The notes: generated from the letters alone by a model not told the origin. A stretch of 64,000 nt of DNA from Anaerovorax odorimutans (GCF_024459955.1 NZ_JANFXK010000009.1:85413-149412), one strand, 5' to 3'; shown: positions 16,382 to 25,183, numbered from the stretch's first letter. Translations and numbers: made by a program.

Positions 16382-17689
16382 TCATCCCAAAATCATACTG
16401 ATGGGCAGCGCCACCAGGAAGGTGGAAGCAATGGGCACGACCAGACATGTGATAAAGTTATATTTATACGACAGTTTATGCGTGGTATGGCAGATGGCAA
16501 ATACGGACACGATGGAGCCGTTCCATGGCAGAGAATCCAGCCCGCCGCAGCCGTCCGCGCAGAGTCTGTGGATGAATTCCAGATTGTAGCCCTGCTGTCC
16601 GTACTGGAGGAAGGTGTCGCCCAAAGTTTCGTACATGAGGGAGATTCCGCCTGAAGCCGATCCCAAAATACCGGCAAAGATATTGGAGCCCACCGCCGCA
16701 ACGATATAAGGATTGGCATCGGAGTTCATCAAAATATGGGTTGCGAAATCATAAAATGGCGTACCCTTAACCACAGAACCGAAGCCGACGATGATGGCCG
16801 TATTGATGATAACCGTCACAGAGGTTATGGCCGCGGAATTGAACATTTCCAGCATTTCCGTTTTCGGCAGGTGCTTCCAGAATAAAATCAGCGCCAGAAT
16901 GATTCCCATCAGCAGGCATAAGATGATATCCAGCTTCGTCACATTGAACACGATCAATACAAAGGCGATCGGCAAAATCGAAACAAGTCCTCCCGGTGCG
17001 TCTTTTACGTCCTCGATTCGTTTTACATCCTCCGGCCACTGGAAATGCTCCCCCCGCAGCCTGGCCTTTTTGCATGCGTGGTTCATGAAAAGCACGATAG
17101 CCACAGCCATCACCGCTGCGCTGCAAAGTCCCGGAAGCAGTCCCGCATAAGAAGGAGTTCCCAGATACTGCATGGAAACGATATTGGGGATCTGCGGTGT
17201 AAACGGGCCGGTCATGGCAAAGGTCCACATACCCCCGCAGACGATTCCCGGCAGCAAGTAGGTCGGCAGATCGGCATCTTCAAACAGCTTGAGCGCGATC
17301 GGGTACACGGAAAAAATGATGACAAAACTGTTGATTCCTCCGTAGCTTAAAATCGCCGCCGGAATCATACAGGCCAGCATACAGTGTTTGCTGCCTACCT
17401 TCTTGGAAATGATGGAGCCGATTTTGGCAGCGGCGCCGGAATTTTGATAAATGTTACCGAAGATGTTTCCCAAAAGAAAAATAAAGAAATAAGATGTAAA
17501 GAATCCTGTTACTCCGGTCATGTACGTTTTGGTAACGCTTTGAAAGACCGGTTCTCCGCTAGTCAGACAGACAAGAATCGCCGCCAGCGGTCCGATGATG
17601 ATCGGAGAAACACGTTTGAAAATGAGGATCGCCATTCCCGCCAGAGCGGCAAAGACCCCCAAAGCCGATAGTAGTATTGTGGTATCCAT
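16382..17689 (-). CDS. GntP-family carboxylate permease
   Basis: The 435-residue protein has about 12 membrane helices and the GntP-like segments SYGGINSFVIIFSVYPIA and MTGPFTPQIPN. Family members carry gluconate or related sugar acids and hydroxyacids by proton symport. Here the operon partners (enoyl-CoA hydratase, CoA-transferase) make a short hydroxy or unsaturated acid such as 3-hydroxybutyrate a likely substrate, as inference. GGAAGAGAG lies upstream of the ATG at 17689; a TTG at 17698 is an alternative start. Confidence 0.85.
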   Translation of the reverse strand: MDTTILLSALGVFAALAGMAILIFKRVSPIIIGPLAAILVCLTSGEPVFQSVTKTYMTGVTGFFTSYFFIFLLGNIFGNIYQNSGAAAKIGSIISKKVGSKHCMLACMIPAAILSYGGINSFVIIFSVYPIALKLFEDADLPTYLLPGIVCGGMWTFAMTGPFTPQIPNIVSMQYLGTPSYAGLLPGLCSAAVMAVAIVLFMNHACKKARLRGEHFQWPEDVKRIEDVKDAPGGLVSILPIAFVLIVFNVTKLDIILCLLMGIILALILFWKHLPKTEMLEMFNSAAITSVTVIINTAIIVGFGSVVKGTPFYDFATHILMNSDANPYIVAAVGSNIFAGILGSASGGISLMYETLGDTFLQYGQQGYNLEFIHRLCADGCGGLDSLPWNGSIVSVFAICHTTHKLSYKYNFITCLVVPIASTFLVALPISMILG

Positions 17690-17846
17690 TAGACTCAACT
17701 CTCTTCCTGATATGGTTCATATTGCAATAGCCGTATTTATTATAGCACTCAATTTGCGTTATGTGTAGTGGGATTCCCGCAGTTCATTCCGATTCCAGCA
17801 TGGTGATGCCAGGCCATTTATACGGCTGCGACAGCACACTGGAAAA

Positions 17847-17872
17847 GGCACCAATCATTTCTGACTGGTGCC
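17847..17872 (-). terminator. Terminator after the small Cys-rich protein gene
   Basis: GGCACCA and TGGTGCC pair around a 12-base loop. The minus strand continues with TTTT. It separates this gene from the GntP operon. Confidence 0.7.
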
Positions 17873-17901
17873 CCATAAAGATTTCTCGCCATTAACGCTT
17901 G

Positions 17902-18258
17902 TTAAAGGATGCTGTCCTTCTTTTCAAGAATCGCCGCTACGGCCACACATGCAGGACAATCGCAGAATTCCGCTCCCGCTGCTTTTATCTCTTTTGCATG
18001 GGCCGCTACATCTTTGGCCTTATCTGCTCCAAACACCTGGGCTCCGGCATCGGATTCGGCAAATCCGATTAAAGTGTCAATCGGCATGATATCCGCTTCC
18101 AGCTCCTCAATGTATTTTTTCGTTTCCACAGCTTCCTGTTCCGTTCCCACTGCGTCCAGCCAGGCCTGAGCAGCTGCCCTTGTTTCGCTGCTGCATGTCT
18201 GCGCGTCAATTAATTCGTGTGTTTTTTCAACAACATAATCTAATGTTTTTTTATCCAT
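17902..18258 (-). CDS. Small acidic protein with CxCPxC motif
   Basis: The 118-residue protein is mostly helical and acidic. It ends in a Cys cluster, FCDCPACVAV, which could bind metal or be redox active; a further Cys is near residue 22 (QTCSSETRAA). I have seen similar small proteins in Clostridia but know no established function. GGGGAG precedes the ATG. It is a single-gene unit with its own terminator. Confidence 0.75.
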   Translation of the reverse strand: MDKKTLDYVVEKTHELIDAQTCSSETRAAAQAWLDAVGTEQEAVETKKYIEELEADIMPIDTLIGFAESDAGAQVFGADKAKDVAAHAKEIKAAGAEFCDCPACVAVAAILEKKDSIL

Positions 18259-18355
18259 AATGATCTCCCCTCATTCTTCTTGGATTTTTCTATATTCTAC
18301 CACAGCTGCGCGGCTAATGTCACCCGTTTTCCTCTGCGTGTTGACAAATTACATT

Positions 18356-20908
18356 TTACGCAAATCCCCGAGCGTCAATAAAATCGTGGAAGGTTTGTTT
18401 CCCGGCCTTGATCTTTCTCGCACGGGCCAGGAAGAGCCAAATGCTCAGCGCAGTGAAAACTATGGCAATCAAAATCAGCATAAAGTAACATGGAAGCAGG
18501 TTTACTTCACAGCCGGAAATGGTGCTGCGGAAACCGGCTACCGTATAGCTGAACGGCAGGAACGGATTGATATCCGCCACAAAGTCGCCGGAGAGTTCGA
18601 TGGGATACGTTCCTGCGGATCCCGCAAGCTGAATAATCATAAATACCAGCATAATAAAGCTTCCCACTCGTCCCAGCAGCGCATTGAAGAAATACATCAG
18701 GGACATAAAAGCCACTGCTGCCACGCAGGCCAGCAACACTGTATTTTTCCAGTCGATCGGGCTGAATCCGCAGAATTTGTGCATCAGTCCCAGCATTGCC
18801 AGGGCCATGCCGATTGCCAGAGGGTACAGGACCACTGCTTTGCTGAGCCACCAGTTAAAACCGGAGGACAGCTTGCCTCTGTACTTGGTCAGCGGATACA
18901 TGAGGCAGAAGGCCAGCGCTCCTACCCAGAGGGCTACGGACATCATGTAAGCAGCCATGGCATGGCCGTTGTCCGCAACCGGGTGCTCCTCTTTTCCGTC
19001 CAGTTCGACCGGGCTTGTCATCATATCGATGGAATCATCATCAGCTTTGCTTTTCTTCACTTCTTCTGAGCCATCCGCAACGCCGTCTTTTAGTTGGGAA
19101 GTTCCGTCTTGCAGGGCCGTCAGCCCGCTTCCCAGAGTCTTTGAACCTTCGCCCAATTGATCTGCGCCGTCCTTGACCTGCTTTGCCCCGCTTTCCAAGT
19201 CTTTGCTTCCTGAATTGAGGCTGCCGGAGTTTGCCGTCAGCTTGCCCGTTCCTGCGGAAAGCTGGCCGATTCCCGCCTGCATGGTGGCTGCGCCCTGACC
19301 GATTCCTTGTGACAAGGTTCCAATCCCTGTATTAAGCGTATCTGCGCCGCTGTTGAGCGCTTTATTCTTCTCGCTGAGCGCTGTAAGGCCTGCGGAAACA
19401 TTGGTTACGCCACCGGTATAGGCCTGCACACCGGGAAGCAGCTCTTGATCAACTTTCTCCTGCAGTTCTGCCGAGCCTTCCTTAAGTGCATTTGCTCCAT
19501 TCAGCAGATCTGCAAGAACTTGATTAATCCCTGTACTGTCCTTAGACTGACTTTCAGTCCCTTTGGTTTCGCTGAGAGCTGATGCTTTTATATCCGCATA
19601 ATCTTGATTTAGTTCTGTAGAAAGCGCCTTTATTTCTTCCAGGCTATCTCCGTTTCCGCCCGAAGCATTAGAAACCTTTCCCTTAATTTCATCCAGCTGA
19701 TTTTCTACGGCGGCTACGGCATCCTTCTGTTCATCGTTCAGCTCCGTGTTTTTCAGCTTACTGAGCTCTGCTTTTGCTGAACTGATTTGTTTTTCAACAT
19801 CCGGGCTGTCCGCGGCTTTATAATCTTTGATGCGTGTATTGAGTTGCCCCAGCGATTTACCAAAATCATTCAAATCCGCCTTCAGACTTTTTGTGTCCTT
19901 TTGAACGGGATTTGGGCCGCCGGACATCTGCGATTTTAATAAATTCAGACCATCGTAAAGTTTTTGACTCCCCGAAGCCATCTTGCTTATGCCTGCCGAT
20001 AATGTTTTCATGCCCTGATTGAGATTTTCATTTTGGGCTGTCAGCTTCGCGGCGCCGCTCTTTGCCTCTGTAACGACAGAGGTGTAGGCGGAAACACCCT
20101 CTTTTAGTTCGGATGAACCTTTTTTCAATTGATTGGTTCCGGTTCCGATCTCCTGCTTAAAGCGGATTACCCCCGACCCAAGTTCATCCACTCCAGAATC
20201 CACAGTTTTCACACCGGCCGTATAGGCCGCGATGCCGGTTTTCAGCTGCCCTGCGCCCTTAAACAAGTCCGTGCCTCCTGCCGACAGAGTTCCCAGCCCC
20301 TCCGTCAGCTTGCCGTTTCCGTCGATCAGCTCTTTTTCACCGTCCAGCATGGCATCCGCACCGTCTTTTGCATCGTCCATCCCTGACGCAATATCGTCCA
20401 ACCCGTCAAAAACCGCTGCCGTATAGGTCTTGGAAACTTCTTCGGAAACGCTGGTTCGGATCGTTTCCATGGCTGTGTTGCACAGCTTACTCGCAATATA
20501 GTTGGTGCCTGGGTTGGTTTTGTATTTCAGTTCCATCCGCTTAGGCGTTTCATCCATCACCGTTGAAGCGTTTGCCGAAAAATCCTTCGGTATGGTAATG
20601 GTCATATAATAGGTACGGTCCTGCAATCCTTCTTCTGCCTCCTTGGCATTTACGAAATGAAAATCCAGCGAATCATTTTCTTTCAGATTGTCCACCAGAT
20701 CCGCTCCTACAGAAAGCATCTTTTCCTGGTACATGACCGGCTGGTCCTCATTGACTACTGCCACCGGCAGTTCCGATAACCTTCCATAGGGATCCCACAT
20801 GGAAGAAAGAAACGGTATGGTATATATACTTGGGATCAATAGAATCACTGCAAGCACTAACATCATGACCGGATTACGTAAAAGACCCTTTAATTCTCGT
20901 TTTATCAT
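18356..20908 (-). CDS. YhgE/Pip-domain membrane protein
   Basis: The 850-residue protein has the classic layout. One N-terminal membrane helix (about 12-33) and an extracellular YhgE/Pip N-domain come first. A long central region follows, made of repeated Gly-spaced heptad-like units (patterns such as GxxxLxxGxxxL). Five or six C-terminal helices complete it. Relatives include the lactococcal phage-infection protein Pip and ESX/type-VII-associated YueB-like proteins, both phage receptors. AAGGGGG precedes the ATG. It is transcribed divergently from a TetR regulator with operator-like sequence between them. Confidence 0.9.
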   Translation of the reverse strand: MIKRELKGLLRNPVMMLVLAVILLIPSIYTIPFLSSMWDPYGRLSELPVAVVNEDQPVMYQEKMLSVGADLVDNLKENDSLDFHFVNAKEAEEGLQDRTYYMTITIPKDFSANASTVMDETPKRMELKYKTNPGTNYIASKLCNTAMETIRTSVSEEVSKTYTAAVFDGLDDIASGMDDAKDGADAMLDGEKELIDGNGKLTEGLGTLSAGGTDLFKGAGQLKTGIAAYTAGVKTVDSGVDELGSGVIRFKQEIGTGTNQLKKGSSELKEGVSAYTSVVTEAKSGAAKLTAQNENLNQGMKTLSAGISKMASGSQKLYDGLNLLKSQMSGGPNPVQKDTKSLKADLNDFGKSLGQLNTRIKDYKAADSPDVEKQISSAKAELSKLKNTELNDEQKDAVAAVENQLDEIKGKVSNASGGNGDSLEEIKALSTELNQDYADIKASALSETKGTESQSKDSTGINQVLADLLNGANALKEGSAELQEKVDQELLPGVQAYTGGVTNVSAGLTALSEKNKALNSGADTLNTGIGTLSQGIGQGAATMQAGIGQLSAGTGKLTANSGSLNSGSKDLESGAKQVKDGADQLGEGSKTLGSGLTALQDGTSQLKDGVADGSEEVKKSKADDDSIDMMTSPVELDGKEEHPVADNGHAMAAYMMSVALWVGALAFCLMYPLTKYRGKLSSGFNWWLSKAVVLYPLAIGMALAMLGLMHKFCGFSPIDWKNTVLLACVAAVAFMSLMYFFNALLGRVGSFIMLVFMIIQLAGSAGTYPIELSGDFVADINPFLPFSYTVAGFRSTISGCEVNLLPCYFMLILIAIVFTALSIWLFLARARKIKAGKQTFHDFIDARGFA

Positions 20909-20963
20909 ACTTTAACCCCCTTATACTCGGCCTTTCCTAAAGTTGCTTTTTTCAACAAAACAT

Positions 20964-21032
20964 ATTATAATAGACATTGCGTTGTATTACAAACATCATG
21001 AACACCACATTATGTCTGTTTATCGACATAAT
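20964..21032. promoter_or_regulatory. Divergent control region of the YhgE-like gene and the TetR gene
   Basis: A minus-strand promoter for the YhgE-like gene has -35 TTGTAA (20987-20992), a 17-base spacer and -10 TATAAT (20964-20969). An inverted repeat, ATTATGTC and GACATAAT (21009-21032), lies between the two genes and is a candidate TetR-family operator. Confidence 0.5.
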
Positions 21033-21114
21033 ATCCAATTTCTGTTGCTTATTATTTTGCTGAATTAAAGTCTTTTTTTTCAGTTAATTCTGCTTATGGG
21101 AAGGAGGCATACCT

Positions 21115-21735
21115 ATGGCGCAAAAAATCGATCGAAGAATAAAAAGAACCAAGGCGCTTTTGCAAAAGAGCCTTCTGGAATTGATGAAGAGTAAACCGGT
21201 TAAGAATATCACCATTAAAGAGCTGGTGGACTTCGCGGATATCAACCGTTCCACCTTTTATCTGCATTACACCAGCGTTTACGATATTCTGGACGAGCTG
21301 GAGCAGAACCTTTTGGATCAGCTTTACCAGGTCTTTGACGACTATCCCCAAAACTATGATGAGGAGGATTCCTTTTCCTTTATCAGCGCCATGCTTCAGA
21401 TCGTTTTCGATAATCAGGAAACCTGCAACATCCTCCTCAATCCCAAATACAACACCGGATTTATTGATAAGGTGCAGATCCTGCTGGATCAAAAGGTGGC
21501 AGAGCGTCTGCAGCATATCCTGGGCAGCGATTTCAAAATTTCCGGCTACCTCTCATCCTTTTATATCGCCGGATGCATGGGCATGCTGCGGGTGTGGCAG
21601 TTTGACGAAAATCGGCCCAGCCCGGACCAGATGGCACGGATGTGCTACGGGCTGATCATGAACACCATTCAGCAGATGAAGCAGGCCTCTTCCGAAGTCT
21701 TGAGTGCCTGGGACACGGATCAGGAAACGCAGTAA
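21115..21735 (+). CDS. TetR/AcrR-family transcriptional regulator
   Basis: The 206-residue protein has an N-terminal helix-turn-helix at about residues 10-55 (ITIKELVDFADINRSTFYLH, with YTSVYDILDELE after it). The C-terminal ligand domain resembles the TetR_C group often found next to YhgE genes. GGAGG lies 8 bases before the ATG. Its divergent neighbour is the probable target. The ligand is unknown. Confidence 0.85.
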   Translation: MAQKIDRRIKRTKALLQKSLLELMKSKPVKNITIKELVDFADINRSTFYLHYTSVYDILDELEQNLLDQLYQVFDDYPQNYDEEDSFSFISAMLQIVFDNQETCNILLNPKYNTGFIDKVQILLDQKVAERLQHILGSDFKISGYLSSFYIAGCMGMLRVWQFDENRPSPDQMARMCYGLIMNTIQQMKQASSEVLSAWDTDQETQ

Positions 21736-21768
21736 GCGTACCGTAACAAGCGAGCCGTCTGGCAAAAA

Positions 21769-21864
21769 GGCAAGAAGATGGCCTGATAAGAAGATCGCCT
21801 GGCAAGAAGATGGCCTGATAAGAAGATCGCCTGGCAAGAAGATCGCCTGGCAAGAAGGTGGCCT
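21769..21864 (+). repeat. Six tandem copies of a 16-base unit
   Basis: The units alternate between GGCAAGAAGATGGCCT and GATAAGAAGATCGCCT with few changes, six copies end to end and no spacers. They lie just after the TetR stop codon and run into dispersed-repeat copy A. Copy B carries only one related unit, so this is a local expansion. Confidence 0.85.
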
Positions 21865-22546
21865 GGCGCTTTTTGCTTTAAAATTGGAGCGAAGCGGATG
21901 AAATATGTGGGTTTGCGGGTTTTATGGATTTATTTTTTGGGAATTTCCACTTAAACGTAACCAGCAAGGGCAAGAAACGTTGAAAAAAGATCCGCTTTTA
22001 TCTCTCTTTTTTGATGAAAGCTCCGGAAATAGTTTATTACGTTACTATGCGAAAGGGGAGCGACCGTTTCTTCCCGGCAGAACGCAGCCCGAATACAGCA
22101 GAGAACTGAGGATAAAATGGTTTTGGATTTGCGGCCAAATTCCAATTTTGCCGGTACATCCCGCGACCATTGTCCCTAAAGAGGCTTCTTGGTCGCAGGT
22201 CAAATATGAAAATTTGTGCTGGCAGCCGTTTTGGAGGCCGCAGGATCTTTGGAAAATCCGGTAACTTTTCGAGGGATTCGTTACCGGAATTGTTTTTTTA
22301 TGAAAGAAGTATGGCTCATATGAAACGCTTTTAAAAGGCAAATTACTATTTTCATTAACACGCAGCGAAAAGCTGAGTTCTTGTTGATCTTTTTTCAAGG
22401 ATACAGAGCATGAGAGCACAGAAATTCGATCGATATGAAGATTTGAACAGGAGCAAAGGCCGCAAACCTTGGAAATACCTCAACAACTGAGCCAAAATGA
22501 ATCCGGTGTTGAACAAATATGCATATTGCTTAAAAAGATTTGCTTT
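21865..22546 (+). repeat. Dispersed mosaic repeat, copy A
   Basis: This is the longest copy. Its first part (to about 22175) matches the reverse complement of 24655-24990, its middle (22193-22315) matches 13523-13650, and its last part (22330-22546) matches the reverse complement of 27497-27720, each at roughly 75-80% by eye. A 119-codon frame here is not conserved between copies. It fills the 940-base gap between the two TetR genes. Confidence 0.8.
22257..22288 (+). terminator. Terminator-like hairpin inside repeat copy A
   Basis: TCCGGTAAC and GTTACCGGA form a perfect 9-base stem with a 14-base loop, followed after ATTG by seven T. The same hairpin, weaker, is in the 13.6-kb copy. Confidence 0.55.
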
Positions 22547-22609
22547 TGAAGATTTCTTGATTCTAGTTTCGCGCAAGCTTCAAGACCCCGAATTGAAATA
22601 AGAAAAGGG

Positions 22610-22657
22610 TTGACAAGCATGGCAGGCAAGTATATTATGCAAAGTGAACACAGTTCA
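22610..22657 (+). promoter_or_regulatory. Promoter and operator of the second TetR gene
   Basis: A perfect -35 TTGACA (22610-22615), a 17-base spacer and -10 TATTAT (22633-22638) are seen. At the start point lies TGAAC-ACA-GTTCA (22645-22657), extended by eye to GTGAAC-N3-GTTCAT. The same palindrome precedes the membrane-protein genes at 23275-23287, so this is most likely the regulator's own operator. Confidence 0.75.
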
Positions 22658-22677
22658 TGTTGCAAGGAGGATGCGTA

Positions 22678-23235
22678 TTGAATCTGCCCATAACTTCAAA
22701 AGAGCAAATAATTTCTGTCTGTCAGCGCCTGGCAAAGGAAAAGGGCCTGTCATCGATCAGTATGCGTGCCGTTGCTGCCGAGTGCAATGTATCGGTGGGT
22801 GCCATATACAACTACTTTCCTTCCAAATCAGAGCTTCTATGTGCTGCCATTGAGAGCATCTGGAAGGATATTTTTCATATGACGCAGGAACCTTTTGAAT
22901 TTACGGACTTCATCGAATGTTTGTCCTGGCTGTTTGAAAGCATTCAGCGAGGGAGCCGGAAATATCCGCAGTTTCTTTCCTCGCACGCCATGGCTCTAGC
23001 GTCTGAGGATAAAGCTATCGGACAGCAGATGATGGCAAACTACTTTGTACATTTGAAAACTAATCTGGAAGAGGTGCTGAAAAACGATACGAAAATAAGG
23101 AAAGATGCTTTTAGCCAAAGTCTCAGTCCTGCCCTATTCGTTGACTATATTTTTCAACTTTTTCTCGCTTCGATTGTTGGCGCGAACCAAGACTATCAGG
23201 GTATTTTAGAACTGGCCGGCAGATATTTGTACTAG
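22678..23235 (+). CDS. TetR-family regulator of the HsmA-like membrane-protein operon
   Basis: The protein has 185 residues and begins with a TTG. AAGGAGG (22664-22670) stands 7 bases ahead of it, whereas an earlier ATG at 22657 precedes that site and would put it inside the gene. The helix-turn-helix is in the first 55 residues (ISMRAVAAECNVSVGAIYNY, then FPSKSELL). The rest is a helical ligand domain. Operator copies lie at its own start point and in front of the next gene, so it should repress both. Given the HsmA-like product downstream, heme or a related toxic compound is a possible ligand. Confidence 0.85.
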   Translation: MNLPITSKEQIISVCQRLAKEKGLSSISMRAVAAECNVSVGAIYNYFPSKSELLCAAIESIWKDIFHMTQEPFEFTDFIECLSWLFESIQRGSRKYPQFLSSHAMALASEDKAIGQQMMANYFVHLKTNLEEVLKNDTKIRKDAFSQSLSPALFVDYIFQLFLASIVGANQDYQGILELAGRYLY

Positions 23236-23274
23236 CCCGCTCTTTACAGGAGTGGGTAAAATCAGGCGTCAACA

Positions 23275-23287
23275 TGAACGCTGTTCA
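23275..23287 (+). promoter_or_regulatory. Second copy of the TGAAC-N3-GTTCA operator
   Basis: TGAAC-GCT-GTTCA stands 25 bases before the start of the first membrane-protein gene. Read on the other strand its flanks agree with the copy at 22645-22657 (GTGAAC-N3-GTTCAT). A -10-like TAAAAT is at 23257-23262. Confidence 0.7.
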
Positions 23288-23312
23288 CAATAGAATTAGA
23301 GAGGTTATAGTA

Positions 23313-23753
23313 ATGAAAGTAAAAAAATACAATTTATTATTGATCGCATGTTTCGTATGGCTCATTGCAGGCATTAACATCCTGCGGATCGGTGTTGAAA
23401 CCTATCATGGCTATGGAACAGCCCTCAATCTTTCGCTCTCCGCTGTTGTTTTTGCCCTCTTTTGGTTCATGGTGTTTTACAGGTTGACCAAAAAACATAC
23501 GCAGCGGATTCATTCCTATGAGGAAGAGAGGCAATTCTTCTTAAAGTTTTTCGATGTGAAATCCTTTATCATCATGGCCTTTATGATGACGTTCGGGATA
23601 CTGATTCGAACTTTAAGTTTAATGCCGGACAGATTTATCGCTGTTTTTTATACAGGGCTGGGAACCGCATTGGCTATGGCGGGAGTCCTGTTTGGACGAA
23701 ACTATTTCAAATTCAGGTACAAGCTGCCGGGACAGGAGGTTCAGGAATTATGA
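23313..23753 (+). CDS. Small integral membrane protein, 146 aa
   Basis: There are four predicted membrane helices (about residues 8-27, 38-56, 84-104 and 110-130) with a charged loop, KKHTQRIHSYEEER, between the second and third. I do not recognise the family. AGAGAGG precedes the ATG at 23313; an upstream in-frame start at 23274 would overlap the operator and is rejected. It overlaps the next gene by 4 bases (ATGA), so it is translated together with it. Confidence 0.75.
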   Translation: MKVKKYNLLLIACFVWLIAGINILRIGVETYHGYGTALNLSLSAVVFALFWFMVFYRLTKKHTQRIHSYEEERQFFLKFFDVKSFIIMAFMMTFGILIRTLSLMPDRFIAVFYTGLGTALAMAGVLFGRNYFKFRYKLPGQEVQEL

Positions 23754-24166
23754 AAAAATCAATGAATGCTGCCATAATCTATTTTGCTCTCGCTATGGCG
23801 GGCGGTGTGTTTTACAGGGAGTTCACGAAATTTTATGGATATTCCGGGGCGACAACCTTGAGTGTTGTCCACACACATCTGTTCATGCTGGGCATGTTTT
23901 TATTCCTCCTTCTTGCGGTTGTCTGCAAAATCACGAAGCTGGAAAAGGAGAAGCTGTTTAGGCGGTTTTTCCTGCTTTATAACATAGCCCTCCCCTTCAT
24001 GGCTATCATGCTGCTGATACGGGGAATTGTCCAGGTTACAAATACTGCCCTGGCCAGTTCATACGACAGCATGATTTCAGGATTCGCAGGAATCTCGCAC
24101 ATTTTAATGCTGATTTCAATGATTATGCTCCTGGTTTCTCTGAAAAAAGTATTATCCAGTAAATAG
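23750..24166 (+). CDS. DUF2871-type membrane protein
   Basis: The 138-residue protein has four helices. The N-terminal GGVFYREFTKFYGYSG and VVHTHLFMLGM pattern fits what I know as the DUF2871 family, which has no assigned role. Conserved His residues within or near helices (VVHTH, GISHILML) could ligate heme or metal. It is translationally coupled to the preceding gene and lies 15 bases before the HsmA-like gene. Confidence 0.7.
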   Translation: MKKSMNAAIIYFALAMAGGVFYREFTKFYGYSGATTLSVVHTHLFMLGMFLFLLLAVVCKITKLEKEKLFRRFFLLYNIALPFMAIMLLIRGIVQVTNTALASSYDSMISGFAGISHILMLISMIMLLVSLKKVLSSK

Positions 24167-24181
24167 CGGGGGAATCTTCTG

Positions 24182-24556
24182 ATGTCAATTTTACTTATTT
24201 GGGCAATCATCTGCATGACCCTTGCCCTGACCTTTTATACCATTGGCGTTTTTGCCGAAAGGAAGATGGGGACGCTGTTAAAGTGGCACTGCGCTGTTTT
24301 CTGGCTTGGATTTCTTTGCGATTCCACTGGTACTACCATCATGGGGCAGCTTTCGGGAAACACGTTTAGTTTTAGTCTTCATGGAATTACAGGCTTGATT
24401 GCTCTGCTTTTGATGGCGTTTCATGCGATTTGGGCAACGGTGATCCTCATTAAGAGGGACGATCAGGCTAAGAAAACCTTTCACAAGTTCAGCATTGTCG
24501 TATGGTCCGTTTGGCTGATCCCCTACATAGTCGGGCTTTTTATCGGTATGTTTTGA
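24182..24556 (+). CDS. HsmA-family membrane protein
   Basis: The 124-residue protein has four membrane helices with family-typical segments (LLKWHCAVFWLGFLCDSTGT, HGITGLIALLLMAFHAIWA). His residues in helices 2 to 4 are candidate heme ligands. In Clostridioides difficile HsmA binds heme in the membrane and protects against heme and oxidative stress. This protein's role is inferred by that similarity. GGGGG stands 10 or more bases ahead of the ATG. It is the last gene of the operon; a terminator follows at 24611-24639. Confidence 0.75.
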   Translation: MSILLIWAIICMTLALTFYTIGVFAERKMGTLLKWHCAVFWLGFLCDSTGTTIMGQLSGNTFSFSLHGITGLIALLLMAFHAIWATVILIKRDDQAKKTFHKFSIVVWSVWLIPYIVGLFIGMF

Positions 24557-24610
24557 GTTTATATTATTATGGGGCATAAACGCTGTCATCTTATGTTGGA
24601 TATTGCCAAT

Positions 24611-24644
24611 AAGGATATTCTATCAAATGGGATATCCTTATTTT
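24611..24644 (+). terminator. Terminator after the HsmA-like gene
   Basis: AAGGATAT and ATATCCTT pair around a 13-base loop, followed by ATTTTT. It is a standard intrinsic terminator in the plus direction. Confidence 0.8.
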
Positions 24645-24654
24645 TCCTGAAATC

Positions 24655-25005
24655 AGAATATTTTTCAGGGGACCATGGTCGCTGTATTTGCCGGAAAAAT
24701 TGGAATTTGGGCGCAGACTTAAAACCATTCTCTGCCCTATCCGGGCTGCGTTCTGCCAATTCCGCCAATTCGACCCAGAAAAAAGATCTATTTAGTTTCA
24801 CATTGTAATGCGCTAAATTGTTTTCGGAGCTTTCTCCAAAAAAAGGAGTTCAAAGCGGATCTTTTTTCAACGTTTCTTACCCTTACTGCTTAATTTTAAG
24901 TGAAAATTTCCAAAAAATAAATCTGTAAAACCCGCAAGCCCACATGTTTCGTCCGCTCCAGTCTAATTTCAAAGCAAAAAGCGCCGGGAGGCCGGGTCAT
25001 CTTCT
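24655..25005 (-). repeat. Dispersed mosaic repeat, copy B
   Basis: Its reverse complement aligns with 21850-22175. Shared landmarks are GGCGCTTTTTGCTTT, GTGGG(C/T)TTGCGGGTTTTA, AGAAACGTTGAAAAAAGATC, GCAGAACGCAGCCCG and CCAAATTCCAATTTT. It fills most of the 694-base gap before the IclR gene and has no supported gene. Confidence 0.8.
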
Positions 25006-25155
25006 TGTCAGACAATTCGTAAGTTTCACGCGTATTCAACCTTGCGGCAACGCCGTACAAATTGGGTAGAATCGTATAACTTTTTACCAAATCTTGGGCG
25101 ATATGATGTATAATGTACTCTATAAACTCAAGCTGTCATTCAATTATTATTTATC

Positions 25156-25183
25156 CCAAAACCCATTTGGAATAATGTATAAT
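25156..25183 (+). promoter_or_regulatory. Predicted IclR promoter with inverted repeat
   Basis: A -10 TATAAT (25178-25183) is clear. The expected -35 position is covered by CCAAA-N5-TTTGG (25156-25170), a plausible autoregulatory operator. No good -35 hexamer is seen. Confidence 0.4.

Noticed and set aside
21769..21864. Possible CRISPR array
   Set aside because: Units are 16 bases, directly abutting, with no spacers and no cas genes.
21905..22264. 119-codon frame inside repeat copy A
   Set aside because: The frame is broken in the homologous copies and there is no ribosome site; conservation follows DNA rather than protein.
24896..25090. 64-codon minus-strand frame in repeat copy B
   Set aside because: The equivalent part of copy A does not keep the frame. 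No start signal.
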